NCBI GenBank assembly: GCA_023954855.1 | Contig: JAGSGY010000007.1 | Coordinates: 45,631 to 109,630, forward strand | Length of the DNA: 64,000 nt | DNA from: Pseudomonadota bacterium | Lineage (GTDB): Bacteria > Myxococcota_A > UBA796 > GCA-2862545 | Direction: 5' to 3' | In this document: piece by piece, positions 25,893 through 35,844 of the stretch | Position numbering within the stretch: position 1 is the first letter of the stretch | Layout: the number at the start of each line of letters is the position of its first letter | Notes under the pieces: generated by a model | Database searches by the model: none | Told to the model about the DNA's origin: nothing | The model's input: the letters and a program-made list of their open reading frames with translations, nothing else | Program-made: the position numbers and the translations under genes

Positions 25893-27586
25893 AGTCCCAG
25901 GCGCTGGCGGAAACCCGCGGAGGTCTCGAGCACGTGGTCGAGGCCGTCGTCCGGAAGGTCATCCGCAGCAATCGACATCGAGCGGTCGATGAGGTTCAGC
26001 ACACCCTGCTGGAGCAGGCGGCGATGCTCGGTGGGGGGCCGGCTGTAGAGGTTGCGCAGCACCTCGAAGTGCGGAATGGCGCCCTTGGCGTTTGCGGTGA
26101 CGTCCTTGAACAACGCCGCGAACTGCAGTGGGGAGCCATCCACGAGCAGCTGAATCGCCGCCCGACCCGCTCCTGGGCCCTGGTCCTTGTCGTACTCTTC
26201 GGCGATGACCTGAAGGATCTCGTTCAGGACTTCGACCTTGTGTTGAGCGTCGGCCTCGGAGAGACGGGGTGCGCCGAAGCTCTGGGCAGGCACTTCGTCG
26301 GCCTCGAACTCCATGTCTTCGTCGTCGTCGCCGCCCAGGGAGACCTTGTCGAGGTTGTGGCTCTCGGTCACGAAGTTGCCGGCTCCGCGTTCGCCGCCTC
26401 GGTACTCGTTGGCGTCGTCGAAGGCCTGGATGACCTCCTCGTCTTCTTCGACTTGATGTAGAGGGAGCGGCGTCGCAGCCTTCGGGGCTTCCACCGGAGT
26501 GGGAGGCTCGTCTCCGCCCTCGAACGCGCCCATCAGCTCATCGTCGACGTCGACATCGCCGTAGTCGAAGGTGGCCGTGGCTCGCGCGTCGAACTGATGG
26601 CCGGATGGCGCGGGTGCCGGTGCGGGCTCTTCCTCGTCATCGCCATCATCGAAGCCCTCGAGTTCGAGGTCGATGTCGATGGGCTCGACGTCCGCCGTGT
26701 GCAGTCGGTCGATCTCCTCAGAGTCCGCGTCGGCACCCTCGAAGGCGTCGAGGAGCTCATCGTCGATGGGCGTGTCGAAGCCGAACAGGCCCGCTCGATC
26801 CGGCATGGGCTCGAACTGTTCGGTCTCGGGCTCGAGCATCTCGGTCTCAGCCTCTTCGGACAAGGACGGCAAGTCCGCGCTGAGGTCGCCCGTGGGCATA
26901 GGTGCCGGGGCGGGTGCGGGCGGCTCGGGCTCGGGCGCGGCTTCAGCGAGGACCAGTGCGCGGCGTGCCACCATCTGGGCGATCAACGCTCTCGCTGCCC
27001 ACGGCTCAAGGGGCAGAGACGCGGCAAGCTCGACGACCGGGAGAGGGGTGCGTAGACGCGCTCGGGCGGTGAGCTCCGCCTTGCCGTGCGGCATGCCCGT
27101 TCCGGCGGAGACCATCTGGCCCGCCTCGATGGAGGTGCCGTCCGTGATCCGATCCAACACCGTCTGGATGACCGCGCTGGCATCGACGCCCATCTGGATG
27201 TTGTCGATGAAGACGGCCGCCATCGAGGTGAATGTGGGTTCCTCGTTGGCCGCAATCCACTGGGCGAGCGCATCTTCGAAGCGGTCGGTGAGCACACGCT
27301 CGAGCAGGGTGCCTTCGACTTCTTCGAAGAGGGCCCCGTAGATCGACTCACCGTCCTGTGAGGCGATGAGAAGCTCTGTCGCGCGCTGTTCTGTGAGGCC
27401 CTTCTCGACGTTCAGGCGTCGCAGCATGCGCGATGCATCGTCGGCCGCCTCGGCGCCCATCAGGGACCCGTTCATGAAGTAGACCGTGCCGGCCTGGGAT
27501 CCCCGGCCAACACTCAGCTTTCCAGTGACCTTTCGCTCGAGGTGTTCTCTCAGGCTCTTGGTCGTCGTGAAATCTGCCGGGTCCAA
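25889..27586 (-). CDS. DUF4388 (PatA-like) signalling protein
   Basis: A 565-residue soluble protein. The N-terminus (about 3-95) is a DUF4388 domain with TGKLSVGRGSQAGTVYFMNG, the typical TGxL...GxxxGxxxFxxG pattern of proteins associated with gliding and signalling in Myxococcota and cyanobacteria. A helical region to about 225 is followed by a long acidic, low-complexity linker (about 225-455; Asp/Glu/Pro/Ala), then a helical C-terminal domain (about 455-565). TTG 27586 is preceded by GGAG at proper spacing; TTG 27604 would add six residues. It is coupled to the DUF1460 amidase-like gene, hinting at cell-envelope control. Confidence 0.75.
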   Translation of the reverse strand: MDPADFTTTKSLREHLERKVTGKLSVGRGSQAGTVYFMNGSLMGAEAADDASRMLRRLNVEKGLTEQRATELLIASQDGESIYGALFEEVEGTLLERVLTDRFEDALAQWIAANEEPTFTSMAAVFIDNIQMGVDASAVIQTVLDRITDGTSIEAGQMVSAGTGMPHGKAELTARARLRTPLPVVELAASLPLEPWAARALIAQMVARRALVLAEAAPEPEPPAPAPAPMPTGDLSADLPSLSEEAETEMLEPETEQFEPMPDRAGLFGFDTPIDDELLDAFEGADADSEEIDRLHTADVEPIDIDLELEGFDDGDDEEEPAPAPAPSGHQFDARATATFDYGDVDVDDELMGAFEGGDEPPTPVEAPKAATPLPLHQVEEDEEVIQAFDDANEYRGGERGAGNFVTESHNLDKVSLGGDDDEDMEFEADEVPAQSFGAPRLSEADAQHKVEVLNEILQVIAEEYDKDQGPGAGRAAIQLLVDGSPLQFAALFKDVTANAKGAIPHFEVLRNLYSRPPTEHRRLLQQGVLNLIDRSMSIAADDLPDDGLDHVLETSAGFRQRLGL

Positions 27587-27665
27587 TCCACTTTCTCCGT
27601 TCAACTACGCTATCCGGGGCGTAACCGACGGGTCAAGGCCCATAGACGGGTGCCGGAGGTGCCGC

Positions 27666-28130
27666 TCACTCTCCGGGTTCGGACCCCGATTCGGAGGGGG
27701 CCCAGGACGCTGGTCGAAAGCCGGCTTCGTCGAGCACGGTTTCATTTTGCGCGGGAGCGGCGTCGAGTTGGGCTTGCAGCATCGCCGCGTGTTGGTAGTT
27801 CGACCATCCCCAGCCAATGCAGAGCAGAAGGGCGGCGGCCCACGCGACGTGGGTCCAGACGCGTGATGCGTCGATGTCGAATAGCGGGTGATGCATCTCG
27901 GGCGGCGCGACTCGGACATCGTCCAGCGCGCGCGAGAGGCGTAGTTCATCCTCTGCACCCACAGTGGGGGTGGGAAGGAAAGGTTCCGGCGTGGCCGCCA
28001 TCAAGGCGTCGTCGAGCTCAGCACACGGCCGACAGCCGTCGAGGTGCTCGCGGACGCGCACGGCTTCGCCTGGAGACAACTCGCCGTCTCGATACCCAAC
28101 CAACAGTGGGTGCACCGCGGTGCAGCGCAT
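27666..28130 (-). CDS. Anti-sigma factor with zinc-finger (zf-HC2) and membrane helix
   Basis: A 154-residue single-pass membrane protein. The N-terminal zf-HC2/ZAS motif is HLDGCRPC (about 29-36, His-x3-Cys-x2-Cys) within a helical region. A transmembrane helix lies at about 91-109 (VWTHVAWAAALLLCIGWGW), and the short C-terminal tail is presumably periplasmic. It starts 12 bp after the ECF sigma gene on the same strand, the usual sigma/anti-sigma arrangement. It would sequester that sigma factor until an envelope or oxidative signal arrives. Confidence 0.85.
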   Translation of the reverse strand: MRCTAVHPLLVGYRDGELSPGEAVRVREHLDGCRPCAELDDALMAATPEPFLPTPTVGAEDELRLSRALDDVRVAPPEMHHPLFDIDASRVWTHVAWAAALLLCIGWGWSNYQHAAMLQAQLDAAPAQNETVLDEAGFRPASWAPSESGSEPGE

Positions 28131-28142
28131 GATTCCTCCTGC

Positions 28143-28730
28143 TTAGAGTCCCATAACCCCGGGGGCGTCTAGGACTTCCATCAACCGGCCCTTTGCGCGC
28201 GAGAGGCGGCTCATGACGGTGCCGAGACGGACGTTGAGTGTGTCGGAGATCTCGGCGTACGAGAGGTCCGAGTAGTAGCGAAGCATCAAGATCTCGCGAT
28301 GGTTCTCGGAGAGTCGCTCCATCGCCGCGAGGATCTGTGCCTGCTGCTCGCCGGCAAACACCTTGTCCGACTGCTTTGGGGCGAGGAACGTCGGACGCTG
28401 CATGCCCTCGAGAATGGCGCCGCGACGCTTGCGGTCCCTGACGAGGTTGAAGCAGAGGTTGCTGGTCACGCGAAAGAGCCAGGCCTTCATCTTGAACTCG
28501 GCATCGAAGAAGCGCCGCTCGCGCATGGCCTTGATGAAGACCTCTTGGGTGACGTCGACCGCCTCCTGGTGGTCCTTGACGATGTAGACCGCGTGGTGGA
28601 GCAGGCGGCTACGGTACTTCTGCACAATCAGGTCAATCGCAGCACGGCGGCTTTCCTGCGCGATTTCCTTGATGGTGGAATCTTCCATCGCGGCTGGCGT
28701 GTTCGTCGTGATGACGGAGAGCTTGGGCAT
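28143..28730 (-). CDS. ECF-type RNA polymerase sigma factor
   Basis: A 195-residue sigma-70 family protein of ECF size. Region 2 spans about 35-105, with VDVTQEVFIKAMR and the DNA-melting helix AWLFRVTSNLCFNLVRDRKR. Region 4 spans about 130-188, with the helix-turn-helix LSYAEISDTLNVRLGTVMSR. ATG 28730 is chosen over longer starts because AGAGGTGG lies just upstream and sequence beyond it is not sigma-like. The downstream anti-sigma gene is its likely inhibitor. A 7-base direct repeat at 28855-28871 could be a control site. Confidence 0.92.
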   Translation of the reverse strand: MPKLSVITTNTPAAMEDSTIKEIAQESRRAAIDLIVQKYRSRLLHHAVYIVKDHQEAVDVTQEVFIKAMRERRFFDAEFKMKAWLFRVTSNLCFNLVRDRKRRGAILEGMQRPTFLAPKQSDKVFAGEQQAQILAAMERLSENHREILMLRYYSDLSYAEISDTLNVRLGTVMSRLSRAKGRLMEVLDAPGVMGL

Positions 28731-28854
28731 CTGCCACCTCTTTGGACGCGGGGTCCGGGGAGGAGACGACCGGAGGATTCCAGACGTCATCGCCGTGTTT
28801 AGCGACGCAGGGTCGACGCCGGCCAACGCCTACGTCTTCATGACTCGTCCCTGT

Positions 28855-28871
28855 CGTGACATGCCGTGACA
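28855..28871 (-). promoter_or_regulatory. Direct repeat upstream of the ECF sigma gene
   Basis: TGTCACG occurs twice on the minus strand (28871-28865 and 28861-28855), spaced 10 bp start to start, one helical turn. It lies 125 bp upstream of the sigma ATG and just past the hutU stop. It may be an activator or operator site, but no matching regulator is evident. Confidence 0.25.
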
Positions 28872-28897
28872 ACTGTGCGCTGTCTTCGGATGGACGA

Positions 28898-30565
28898 TTA
28901 GACCGTCACGCCCGGGATCTTGACGCCTTTCGTCCGAGCGACGTCTTCGGCAAGTTCGTAGCCGGCGTCGACATGGCGGATGACGCCCATGCCCGGATCA
29001 CTGGTGAGCACGCGGTCGAGGCGCTCTTGTGCGGCGTCGGTGCCGTCGGCGACGATGACCATTCCTGCGTGCAGGCTGTAGCCCATGCCCACGCCGCCTC
29101 CGTGATGGAAGCTCACCCAGCTGGCTCCGTTCACCGCGTTGATCAGCGCATTCAAGATGGGCCAGTCGGCCACGGCGTCAGAGCCGTCCTTCATCGCTTC
29201 GGTCTCGCGGTTCGGCGAGGCGACGGAACCGCAGTCGAGGTGGTCGCGACCGATGACGATCGGCGCTTTGACCTTGCCGGTGCGGACGAGCTCGTTGAAG
29301 ATGCGGCCCGCCTTCATGCGGTCGCCGTATCCGAGCCAGCAGATGCGGGACGGGAGCCCCTGAAAACGCACGTGCTTGCGGGCCATGCGGAGCCACCGGC
29401 CGAGGGCGACGTCTTCGGGAAAGGCGTCGAGCAGGGCCTGGTCGGTAACGTAGATGTCTTCGGGGTCGCCCGACAGCGCCACCCAGCGGAACGGGCCCTT
29501 GCCCTCGCAGAAGAGGGGGCGAATGTAGGCCGGCACAAAGCCAGGGAAGGCAAAGGCGGTCTCGTAGTCCAGCCCGCCTTCGACGGCTTGGGCGCGGATG
29601 TTGTTGCCGTAGTCAAAGACGTGGCTGCCGGCCTCGCCAAACGCAACCATCGCTTCCACGTGCTCTCGCATCGAGCGCTGTGAACGCTTCACGTAGTCGT
29701 CGGGATCGCTGATGCGCAGTGCGTCGGACTCTTCGAGGCTCATGCCCGCGGGGACGTAGCCGTTGAGCGGATCGTGTGCCGAGGTCTGGTCGGTGACCAG
29801 GTCGGGGACCCAGCCCATCGCGAGCAGCTCGGGGAGCGCTTCGGCGCAGTTCGCGAGCACGGCCACGGACTTGGCCTCACCCGCTGCGGCGTAGCGCTTC
29901 ACACGCGCGACGCCGTCGGCGAGATCATCGGCGACTTCGTCGAGGTACTTCGTCTCGAGCCGGCGCTGAATGCGGTGTGGGTCGACTTCGATGTTGAGGG
30001 AGGCCGCTCCAGCCATCGTTGCAGCGAGGGGCTGTGCGCCCCCCATTCCACCCAGGCCACCGGTCAGGATCGTGCGTCCCTTCAGGGTGTCGGTGCCGAA
30101 GTGCTGCTTTCCGGCTGCGATGAACGTCTCGTAGGTTCCCTGAAGGATTCCCTGCGTTCCGATGTAGATCCAGGAACCTGCGGTCATCTGGCCGTACATC
30201 ATCAGGCCGCGCTTCTCGAGCTCACCGAAGTGGTCCCAGTTGGCCCACTTGCCGACCAGGTTCGAGTTCGCGATCAACACGCGGGGCGCACCCGGGTGCG
30301 AGCGAAAGATCCCGACCGGCTTGCCGGACTGGACCATCAGCGTCTCGTCGTCCTCGAGGTCTCGCAGCGAGGCGAGGATCCGATCGAAGGACTCCCAGTC
30401 ACGTGCGGCCTTACCCGTTCCCCCGTACACGACGAGGTCTTCGGGACGCTCGGCGACATCGGGATCCAGGTTGTGCTGGATCATGCGGTACGCCGCTTCT
30501 TGGACCCAGCCCTTACAGGCGAGTTGGGTCCCCGTCGGCGGATGAACGACGCGGGGTCCCGCCAC
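28898..30565 (-). CDS. hutU: Urocanate hydratase (urocanase)
   Basis: A full-length 555-residue enzyme converting urocanate to 4-imidazolone-5-propionate in histidine degradation. Near-invariant blocks are visible: [20 protein letters not shown] at about 22-41, [12 protein letters not shown], the NAD-binding [13 protein letters not shown] (about 170-182), and the active-site Cys region [11 protein letters not shown] (about 405-415). It starts at GTG 30565 with GGAAGAAGAG inside the end of the upstream 64-codon gene, whose stop is only two bases away. No hutH, hutI or hutG is in the window, so either the pathway is dispersed or the enzyme works with distant genes. Confidence 0.95.
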   Translation of the reverse strand: MAGPRVVHPPTGTQLACKGWVQEAAYRMIQHNLDPDVAERPEDLVVYGGTGKAARDWESFDRILASLRDLEDDETLMVQSGKPVGIFRSHPGAPRVLIANSNLVGKWANWDHFGELEKRGLMMYGQMTAGSWIYIGTQGILQGTYETFIAAGKQHFGTDTLKGRTILTGGLGGMGGAQPLAATMAGAASLNIEVDPHRIQRRLETKYLDEVADDLADGVARVKRYAAAGEAKSVAVLANCAEALPELLAMGWVPDLVTDQTSAHDPLNGYVPAGMSLEESDALRISDPDDYVKRSQRSMREHVEAMVAFGEAGSHVFDYGNNIRAQAVEGGLDYETAFAFPGFVPAYIRPLFCEGKGPFRWVALSGDPEDIYVTDQALLDAFPEDVALGRWLRMARKHVRFQGLPSRICWLGYGDRMKAGRIFNELVRTGKVKAPIVIGRDHLDCGSVASPNRETEAMKDGSDAVADWPILNALINAVNGASWVSFHHGGGVGMGYSLHAGMVIVADGTDAAQERLDRVLTSDPGMGVIRHVDAGYELAEDVARTKGVKIPGVTV

Positions 30566-30567
30566 GA

Positions 30568-30762
30568 CTACTCTTCTTCCGCGTTCTCGGCGCGGTCATT
30601 GTACGGAGTCGCGAAGCGAGTCTCCGTCTCGACACCCTCGTCGGCCTCGTCAGGCAGAGCGGCGAGGTGAGCGGCGTAGGCCTCGCGATCGAGCTCACCA
30701 CGGCGGGCGAGAGAATTCACGACGCGGACGTCGTAATCACGTGCATCTCGAATGATTGCCAT
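30568..30762 (-). CDS. Small hypothetical protein between rpoZ and hutU
   Basis: A 64-residue hydrophilic, acidic protein (C-terminus AENAEEE) with no signal or membrane segment. ATG 30762 is preceded by AGAGGC, which overlaps the rpoZ stop region, and the stop lies two bases from the hutU GTG. This spacing implies genuine translation and coupling to both neighbours. Function unknown; it is not a recognisable fragment of RpoZ or HutU. Confidence 0.6.
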   Translation of the reverse strand: MAIIRDARDYDVRVVNSLARRGELDREAYAAHLAALPDEADEGVETETRFATPYNDRAENAEEE

Positions 30763-30771
30763 GATGTGCCT

Positions 30772-31050
30772 CTAGATCTCGGGGGGGAGTTCGTCGTCGA
30801 CAACCGGAAGGGCTGCACGGCGGTCTTCGGGCATCCACGTGTCGACCGCGAGAACGCGGGACTGGTCGATCTTGACCGCACCGGCTGCGATTTCGCGCAG
30901 GGCGTTGACCACTTCCTTGTTGTCGCCATCCAGCTCGACGAGCGGGCTAGAGCCCTTGAGAAGCTGCTTTGCGCGCTCGGCTGCCACGAGGACAAGCGAG
31001 AAGCGGTTCGGCACCTGGGTGAGACAGTCTTCGACGGTGATACGCGCCAT
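30772..31050 (-). CDS. rpoZ: DNA-directed RNA polymerase omega subunit
   Basis: A 92-residue protein that assists folding and assembly of the RNA polymerase beta' subunit. The N-terminus [20 protein letters not shown] and [12 protein letters not shown] are the conserved omega motifs, and [14 protein letters not shown] (about 44-57) is the conserved second helix. ATG 31050 follows GGGAG. It lies inside a leftward run ending with hutU, an unusual setting, since rpoZ is more often next to gmk or spoT. Confidence 0.95.
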   Translation of the reverse strand: MARITVEDCLTQVPNRFSLVLVAAERAKQLLKGSSPLVELDGDNKEVVNALREIAAGAVKIDQSRVLAVDTWMPEDRRAALPVVDDELPPEI

Positions 31051-31085
31051 GTATGGGCTCCCGAAAGCACCTGCGAATAGCCGAC

Positions 31086-31457
31086 CTAGTCGAGCTCGTC
31101 AACCGCCGGAGGGGCGAGAGTCCACAGCGCGAGCGCGACCAGCCCGAGGAATACCCCCTCGCCAGCTGCGATGAGCGCCCAGCCCGGAACGCTCCAGGTG
31201 GTGATCGGTCGGGCCATTCCGTAGGCCCCGAAGCTCCAGATTCGGCTGCGGACCATCCAGAACGTGGCGAACATCGCGACGCCATTCGCAGCGACCAGCA
31301 CAAGGGGGGTGGGAAGCAAAAACCAGGCGACGCGGCGGCCTTTGAAGCCGAGACGCGCACAGGCAGCAACCCACATCAGCAGGCCGATCGTGAGGATCGG
31401 GGCGCCGATCAACATCGTGAGCAGGTGCCACGGCGGCCCGGCATACATCGGACTCAT
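31086..31457 (-). CDS. Small four-helix membrane protein of unknown function
   Basis: A 123-residue integral membrane protein with four hydrophobic helices (about 9-27, 37-58, 64-80, 90-110). There are Trp and Gly residues at the helix ends and an acidic C-terminus (VDELD). No family recognised. ATG 31457 follows a strong GGGGAGG site. It lies 17 bp after the upstream 195-codon gene and 35 bp before rpoZ, so all are probably one transcript. Confidence 0.65.
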   Translation of the reverse strand: MSPMYAGPPWHLLTMLIGAPILTIGLLMWVAACARLGFKGRRVAWFLLPTPLVLVAANGVAMFATFWMVRSRIWSFGAYGMARPITTWSVPGWALIAAGEGVFLGLVALALWTLAPPAVDELD

Positions 31458-31474
31458 GCCTCCCCAGTGCACGG

Positions 31475-32062
31475 TCAGTTCTCGAGGGTCGAGCGAGCGG
31501 GAAGCAGAAGACCACGCTTGGCGAGTCGGGCCCGGGCGTCCTCGGATCCAGTGTCGATCCATCGCTCATAGAGGCGGATCATCGGATCGGGGTGATCGCC
31601 CTCGTGGGTCTGTCGAACGGCGGTGACGATGTGTACGCACTCGTCGAACTGGACCGAGAGCTGGGCAAAGACCGGGCCGAATGCATCGGCGAACCAGGCC
31701 TTCAGCACAAGATCGGTGCGATGGTATGCGGCTGCCCCCATGGATGCGTAGTACCGCGGGCCCACGATTCGGCGCGTGAGGCTCTCCCGGAAGTACCCCA
31801 ATAGGTAGAGCGCGCGATCGCCGAGCTCGCGGTAGGCCGCTGCTTGTTCGCCTGGCCGAGCCAGAGCTGCCCGTCCATGAAGCTCTGCGAGTGTCGTCTC
31901 GGGAGCTGTGGGTCGGTCGGCGCGGGCTCTCTCGGCCAGCATCGATGCGAGGTACAGCTGGGTGTCATCGGCAAGCTCGATCCCCTCGCGATCGACGACG
32001 TTGTCGACACATTCACGAAAGTGATCGAAAAGGTTGTGGGCCTCCATCACGCTGTTTGGCAA
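31475..32062 (-). CDS. Hypothetical helical protein, first gene of the rpoZ-hutU run
   Basis: A 195-residue soluble, helical protein I do not recognise. It is rich in Arg, Ala and aromatic residues; a notable central stretch is RIVGPRYYASMGAAAYHRTD, followed by a Phe-rich helix. TTG 32062 is favoured because GGAGG lies six bases upstream; ATG 32047 (MEAHNLFDHF) is the alternative. The in-frame sequence further upstream crosses the groES control region and is probably not coding. It is divergent from groES, with the two starts 178 bp apart. Confidence 0.6.
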   Translation of the reverse strand: MPNSVMEAHNLFDHFRECVDNVVDREGIELADDTQLYLASMLAERARADRPTAPETTLAELHGRAALARPGEQAAAYRELGDRALYLLGYFRESLTRRIVGPRYYASMGAAAYHRTDLVLKAWFADAFGPVFAQLSVQFDECVHIVTAVRQTHEGDHPDPMIRLYERWIDTGSEDARARLAKRGLLLPARSTLEN

Positions 32063-32105
32063 GGTTCGCCTCCAGTCTCTGGGTGTGAAGGGCTTGACGG
32101 ACGAA

Positions 32106-32219
32106 ACGTAGTGGCTACGTCTGCCGTCCTCAGGACACGTGGGCCCGTTGGGCGCGCTGTCTTGCTCTGAAACCGATGAATTCTTTCTCCCACGTGCCGA
32201 TCGTAGCTGGAGCACGTGG
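32106..32219. promoter_or_regulatory. Control region between the divergent rpoZ operon and groES-groEL
   Basis: Three CACGTG palindromes occur at 32136, 32191 and 32214. The last two form part of an inverted repeat, CCACGTGC (32190-32197) and GCACGTGG (32212-32219), with a 14-nt spacer, ending 20 bp before the groES ATG. A further perfect inverted repeat, ACGTAG-TGG-CTACGT, lies at 32106-32120. No CIRCE element is visible. TTGACG (32094-32099) with TACGTC 16 bp later is a weak promoter candidate for groES. Confidence 0.35.
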
Positions 32220-32239
32220 ACGACCGCAAGGAGAGCCTG

Positions 32240-32530
32240 ATGGGCATTCGACCCCTCTTCGACCGTCTACTCGTGAAGCGCGTAGAGAGCGCGAGCAAGT
32301 CAGCGGGAGGCCTGTTCCTTCCCGAGTCCGCCACTGAGAAGCCCAGCGAGGGCATCGTCATCGCAGCCGGTACCGGCCGCCTTGGTGAAGATGGCGAGCT
32401 TCGTCCGCTGGCCGTCAAGACCGGTGATCGCATCGCGTTCGGCAAGTACGCCGGCACTGAGATCAAGGTGAACGGAGTCGAGCATCTGGTGATGCGCGAG
32501 GACGACGTCTTTGGTGTCATCGAGGCGTAG
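32240..32530 (+). CDS. groES: Co-chaperonin GroES
   Basis: A 96-residue 10-kDa chaperonin that caps the GroEL ring. Conserved pieces are RPLFDRLLVKRVE at the N-terminus, the mobile loop around SAGGLFLPESATEKPSEG (about 20-37), and the C-terminal HLVMREDDVFGVIE. ATG 32240 follows AAGGAGAG. groEL begins 86 bp downstream, the standard bicistronic arrangement. Confidence 0.97.
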   Translation: MGIRPLFDRLLVKRVESASKSAGGLFLPESATEKPSEGIVIAAGTGRLGEDGELRPLAVKTGDRIAFGKYAGTEIKVNGVEHLVMREDDVFGVIEA

Positions 32531-32557
32531 GCCTCCTTCACTTCTACGAAACTTACG

Positions 32558-32603
32558 GAGCGGGCCTGGTTCCCGCTCGAGACACATTTGGCGCCTAGGC
32601 GCC
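32558..32603 (+). promoter_or_regulatory. Two hairpins in the groES-groEL spacer
   Basis: GAGCGGG (32558-32564) pairs with CCCGCTC (32572-32578) around a 7-nt loop. Eleven bases later comes the 14-bp palindrome GGCGCC-TA-GGCGCC (32590-32603), just upstream of the groEL AAGGAG site. No T-run follows either, so they are not standard terminators. They could mark RNA processing or modulate groEL translation. Confidence 0.4.
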
Positions 32604-32616
32604 GTAAGGAGCTCCC

Positions 32617-34278
<1,662 letters not shown>

Positions 34279-34298
34279 CTCAACCCTTCCACGCAGCG

Positions 34299-34337
34299 GG
34301 CCCCGGCTTGAGCAATGCTCTCGTCGGGGCCTCTTCT
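34299..34337 (+). terminator. Probable terminator of groES-groEL
   Basis: GGCCCCG (34299-34305) pairs with CGGGGCC (34325-34331), with an inner GAGC-AAT-GCTC hairpin in the loop, then TCTTCTT. It also lies just before the 3' end of the convergent lipoprotein gene (34342). Confidence 0.6.
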
Positions 34338-34341
34338 TGGA

Positions 34342-35202
34342 TCACTCCGCGCGGTAGCGCCAGAACGGTCGTCCGGCGCCTTCACTCACGGTGAGCAGGT
34401 CAGAGCCGTCCCAAGCAATGGACTCGCCCTGGGGCTCGGACTGAAGCGGCATGCGGCAGGGGGTTTTCGTGAGCGCCTCGGCCAGCGTGGTGTCGCCGCG
34501 CTCCCAGATCCACGCGTCGGTGTAGGTGCGGATGACGATGCGGGATCCGTCCGCACGCACGTCGCCAGCAGTGCTCTTCTCGGTGCCTCGAGACTCGACG
34601 GGGAACTGAATCCAGCCGGCGGGCTCGAGCACCAGCTCGGTGGGGGCCTCGGGCAGGGCGGTGCGGAAGATCTGCGAGCGTCCGTCGTCTTCTTTGGTGA
34701 TCACCAAGAGCTCGTCGCTGCGCGGATCGGCGAGCAGGACTTCGGCGTTGCGCGCGCCTTCCGGGTAGCGGAGCACGAACGGGGTCGAGGTGACCTTTCC
34801 GCTCTCGGCTGGCTCCGCCACGCGGTGCACCACGACGTGATCTCGGCGAGCGAGGTTGTCGCCGATGTCGCCGAGCAACAGGCTCTCTCCGCTCCGAGCG
34901 ATGTCCTCCCAGTCGGTGGCGTCGACATCGCGCAGCATCAACACCACCTCGGTGGCGCCGGTCGCATCCAGGCCGAAGACGCGGGCGTAGTCCCCGCTGT
35001 CGTTGTGCACCCAGCGTCGTCCTCCCAGGCCCATGACCAGGCCCGAGACCTCGGTCAGCTGATGATCGCGGAGCTTTCCGTCCGTCTCTCCCGGCGAGAA
35101 GCCGGTGCATGCGGGGAACACCTTTGCGGGGGTGGCCTTTGCGACCGGGCGTCCGCAGGCGGGAATCGCAGCAAGGAGCACGACGGCGCCTGCAAGCCTC
35201 AC
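34342..35202 (-). CDS. Lipoprotein with beta-propeller-like repeats
   Basis: A 286-residue predicted lipoprotein. The signal ends LLAAIPAC, with the Cys at about 16. The mature part has strings typical of an uncharacterised extracytoplasmic beta-propeller/phytase-like family: a TEVSGLV strand, WVHNDSGDYARVFGLD, DATDWEDIARSG and LLLGDIGDNLARRDHV, with Asp-rich turns that could bind calcium. GTG 35202 overlaps the upstream TPR gene stop (GTGA), which fixes the start. The function is unknown; the Asp-rich turns and secretion suggest an enzyme or ligand-binding propeller. Confidence 0.7.
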   Translation of the reverse strand: MRLAGAVVLLAAIPACGRPVAKATPAKVFPACTGFSPGETDGKLRDHQLTEVSGLVMGLGGRRWVHNDSGDYARVFGLDATGATEVVLMLRDVDATDWEDIARSGESLLLGDIGDNLARRDHVVVHRVAEPAESGKVTSTPFVLRYPEGARNAEVLLADPRSDELLVITKEDDGRSQIFRTALPEAPTELVLEPAGWIQFPVESRGTEKSTAGDVRADGSRIVIRTYTDAWIWERGDTTLAEALTKTPCRMPLQSEPQGESIAWDGSDLLTVSEGAGRPFWRYRAE

Positions 35203-35831
35203 GGGGCCTCCTGGGCGCGACGCTCGGGCGGAACCAGAGACTCGAGGACCTCGGGACGCCCGTACACGGTCACCAGCTTTGTGAGGGGGTCGCGCAGCAA
35301 AGGGTCGGCGTAGAAGGTCTGCCACTGGGGGAGGCCATTGATCTCGCGGAACGAGAAGCCGCGCTGCAGGGCGACTTTAAGATGGGCCTCGAAAGGCTCG
35401 GGCTGCCGCAGGTGGCCTGCGGCTTCGGCCTGGCGGAGCGGTGAACGCCAGGAGTCCTTGCCAGACGGGTAGAGGGCCGAGGTCCGGGCGAAAGCCTCGG
35501 CGGCTTCTTCGAACTTGCCTTCGACCAAGAGCAGTTCGCCGAGGTCGTACCAAGTTTCGGGAAGGCCATCGTCGAGGGCGATGCTCTGTCGGTAGGCGGT
35601 CGCTGCCTTGTCGAGGCGACCCGCTTGATTGTGAATGAGGCCGACGAGATAGGCGATCTGCGCTGTGTCGGTGACCCCCGTCTGGAAGCGCTGGGCGGCG
35701 GCCAGGGCTGCGTCTGGCTCGCCGCGCTGCATCAGGGCCTGGATCTCGTGCTCGACCGAGCGCGACAGCTCATCCTCGTACGAAGGGAGCGGCGTCTCGG
35801 CGAAGGCGAGTGCGACGAGCATCAGCAGCAT
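35199..35831 (-). CDS. Secreted TPR-repeat protein
   Basis: A 210-residue exported protein. A short signal peptide (MLLMLVALAFA) is followed by about three TPR-like helix pairs (about 32-125). One of them, DGLPETWYDLGELLLVEGKF, fits the consensus closely. The C-terminal 70 residues include a helical region and FREINGLPQWQTFYADPLL, which looks like another degenerate repeat. It is coupled to the downstream propeller lipoprotein by a GTGA overlap, suggesting the two products work together in the periplasm. Confidence 0.72.
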   Translation of the reverse strand: MLLMLVALAFAETPLPSYEDELSRSVEHEIQALMQRGEPDAALAAAQRFQTGVTDTAQIAYLVGLIHNQAGRLDKAATAYRQSIALDDGLPETWYDLGELLLVEGKFEEAAEAFARTSALYPSGKDSWRSPLRQAEAAGHLRQPEPFEAHLKVALQRGFSFREINGLPQWQTFYADPLLRDPLTKLVTVYGRPEVLESLVPPERRAQEAP

Positions 35832-35844
35832 GGGTGGTTCCGTA

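Noticed and set aside
32062..32240. CIRCE operator upstream of groES
   Set aside because: No TTAGCACTC-N9-GAGTGCTAA-like inverted repeat is present; only the CACGTG elements were found.
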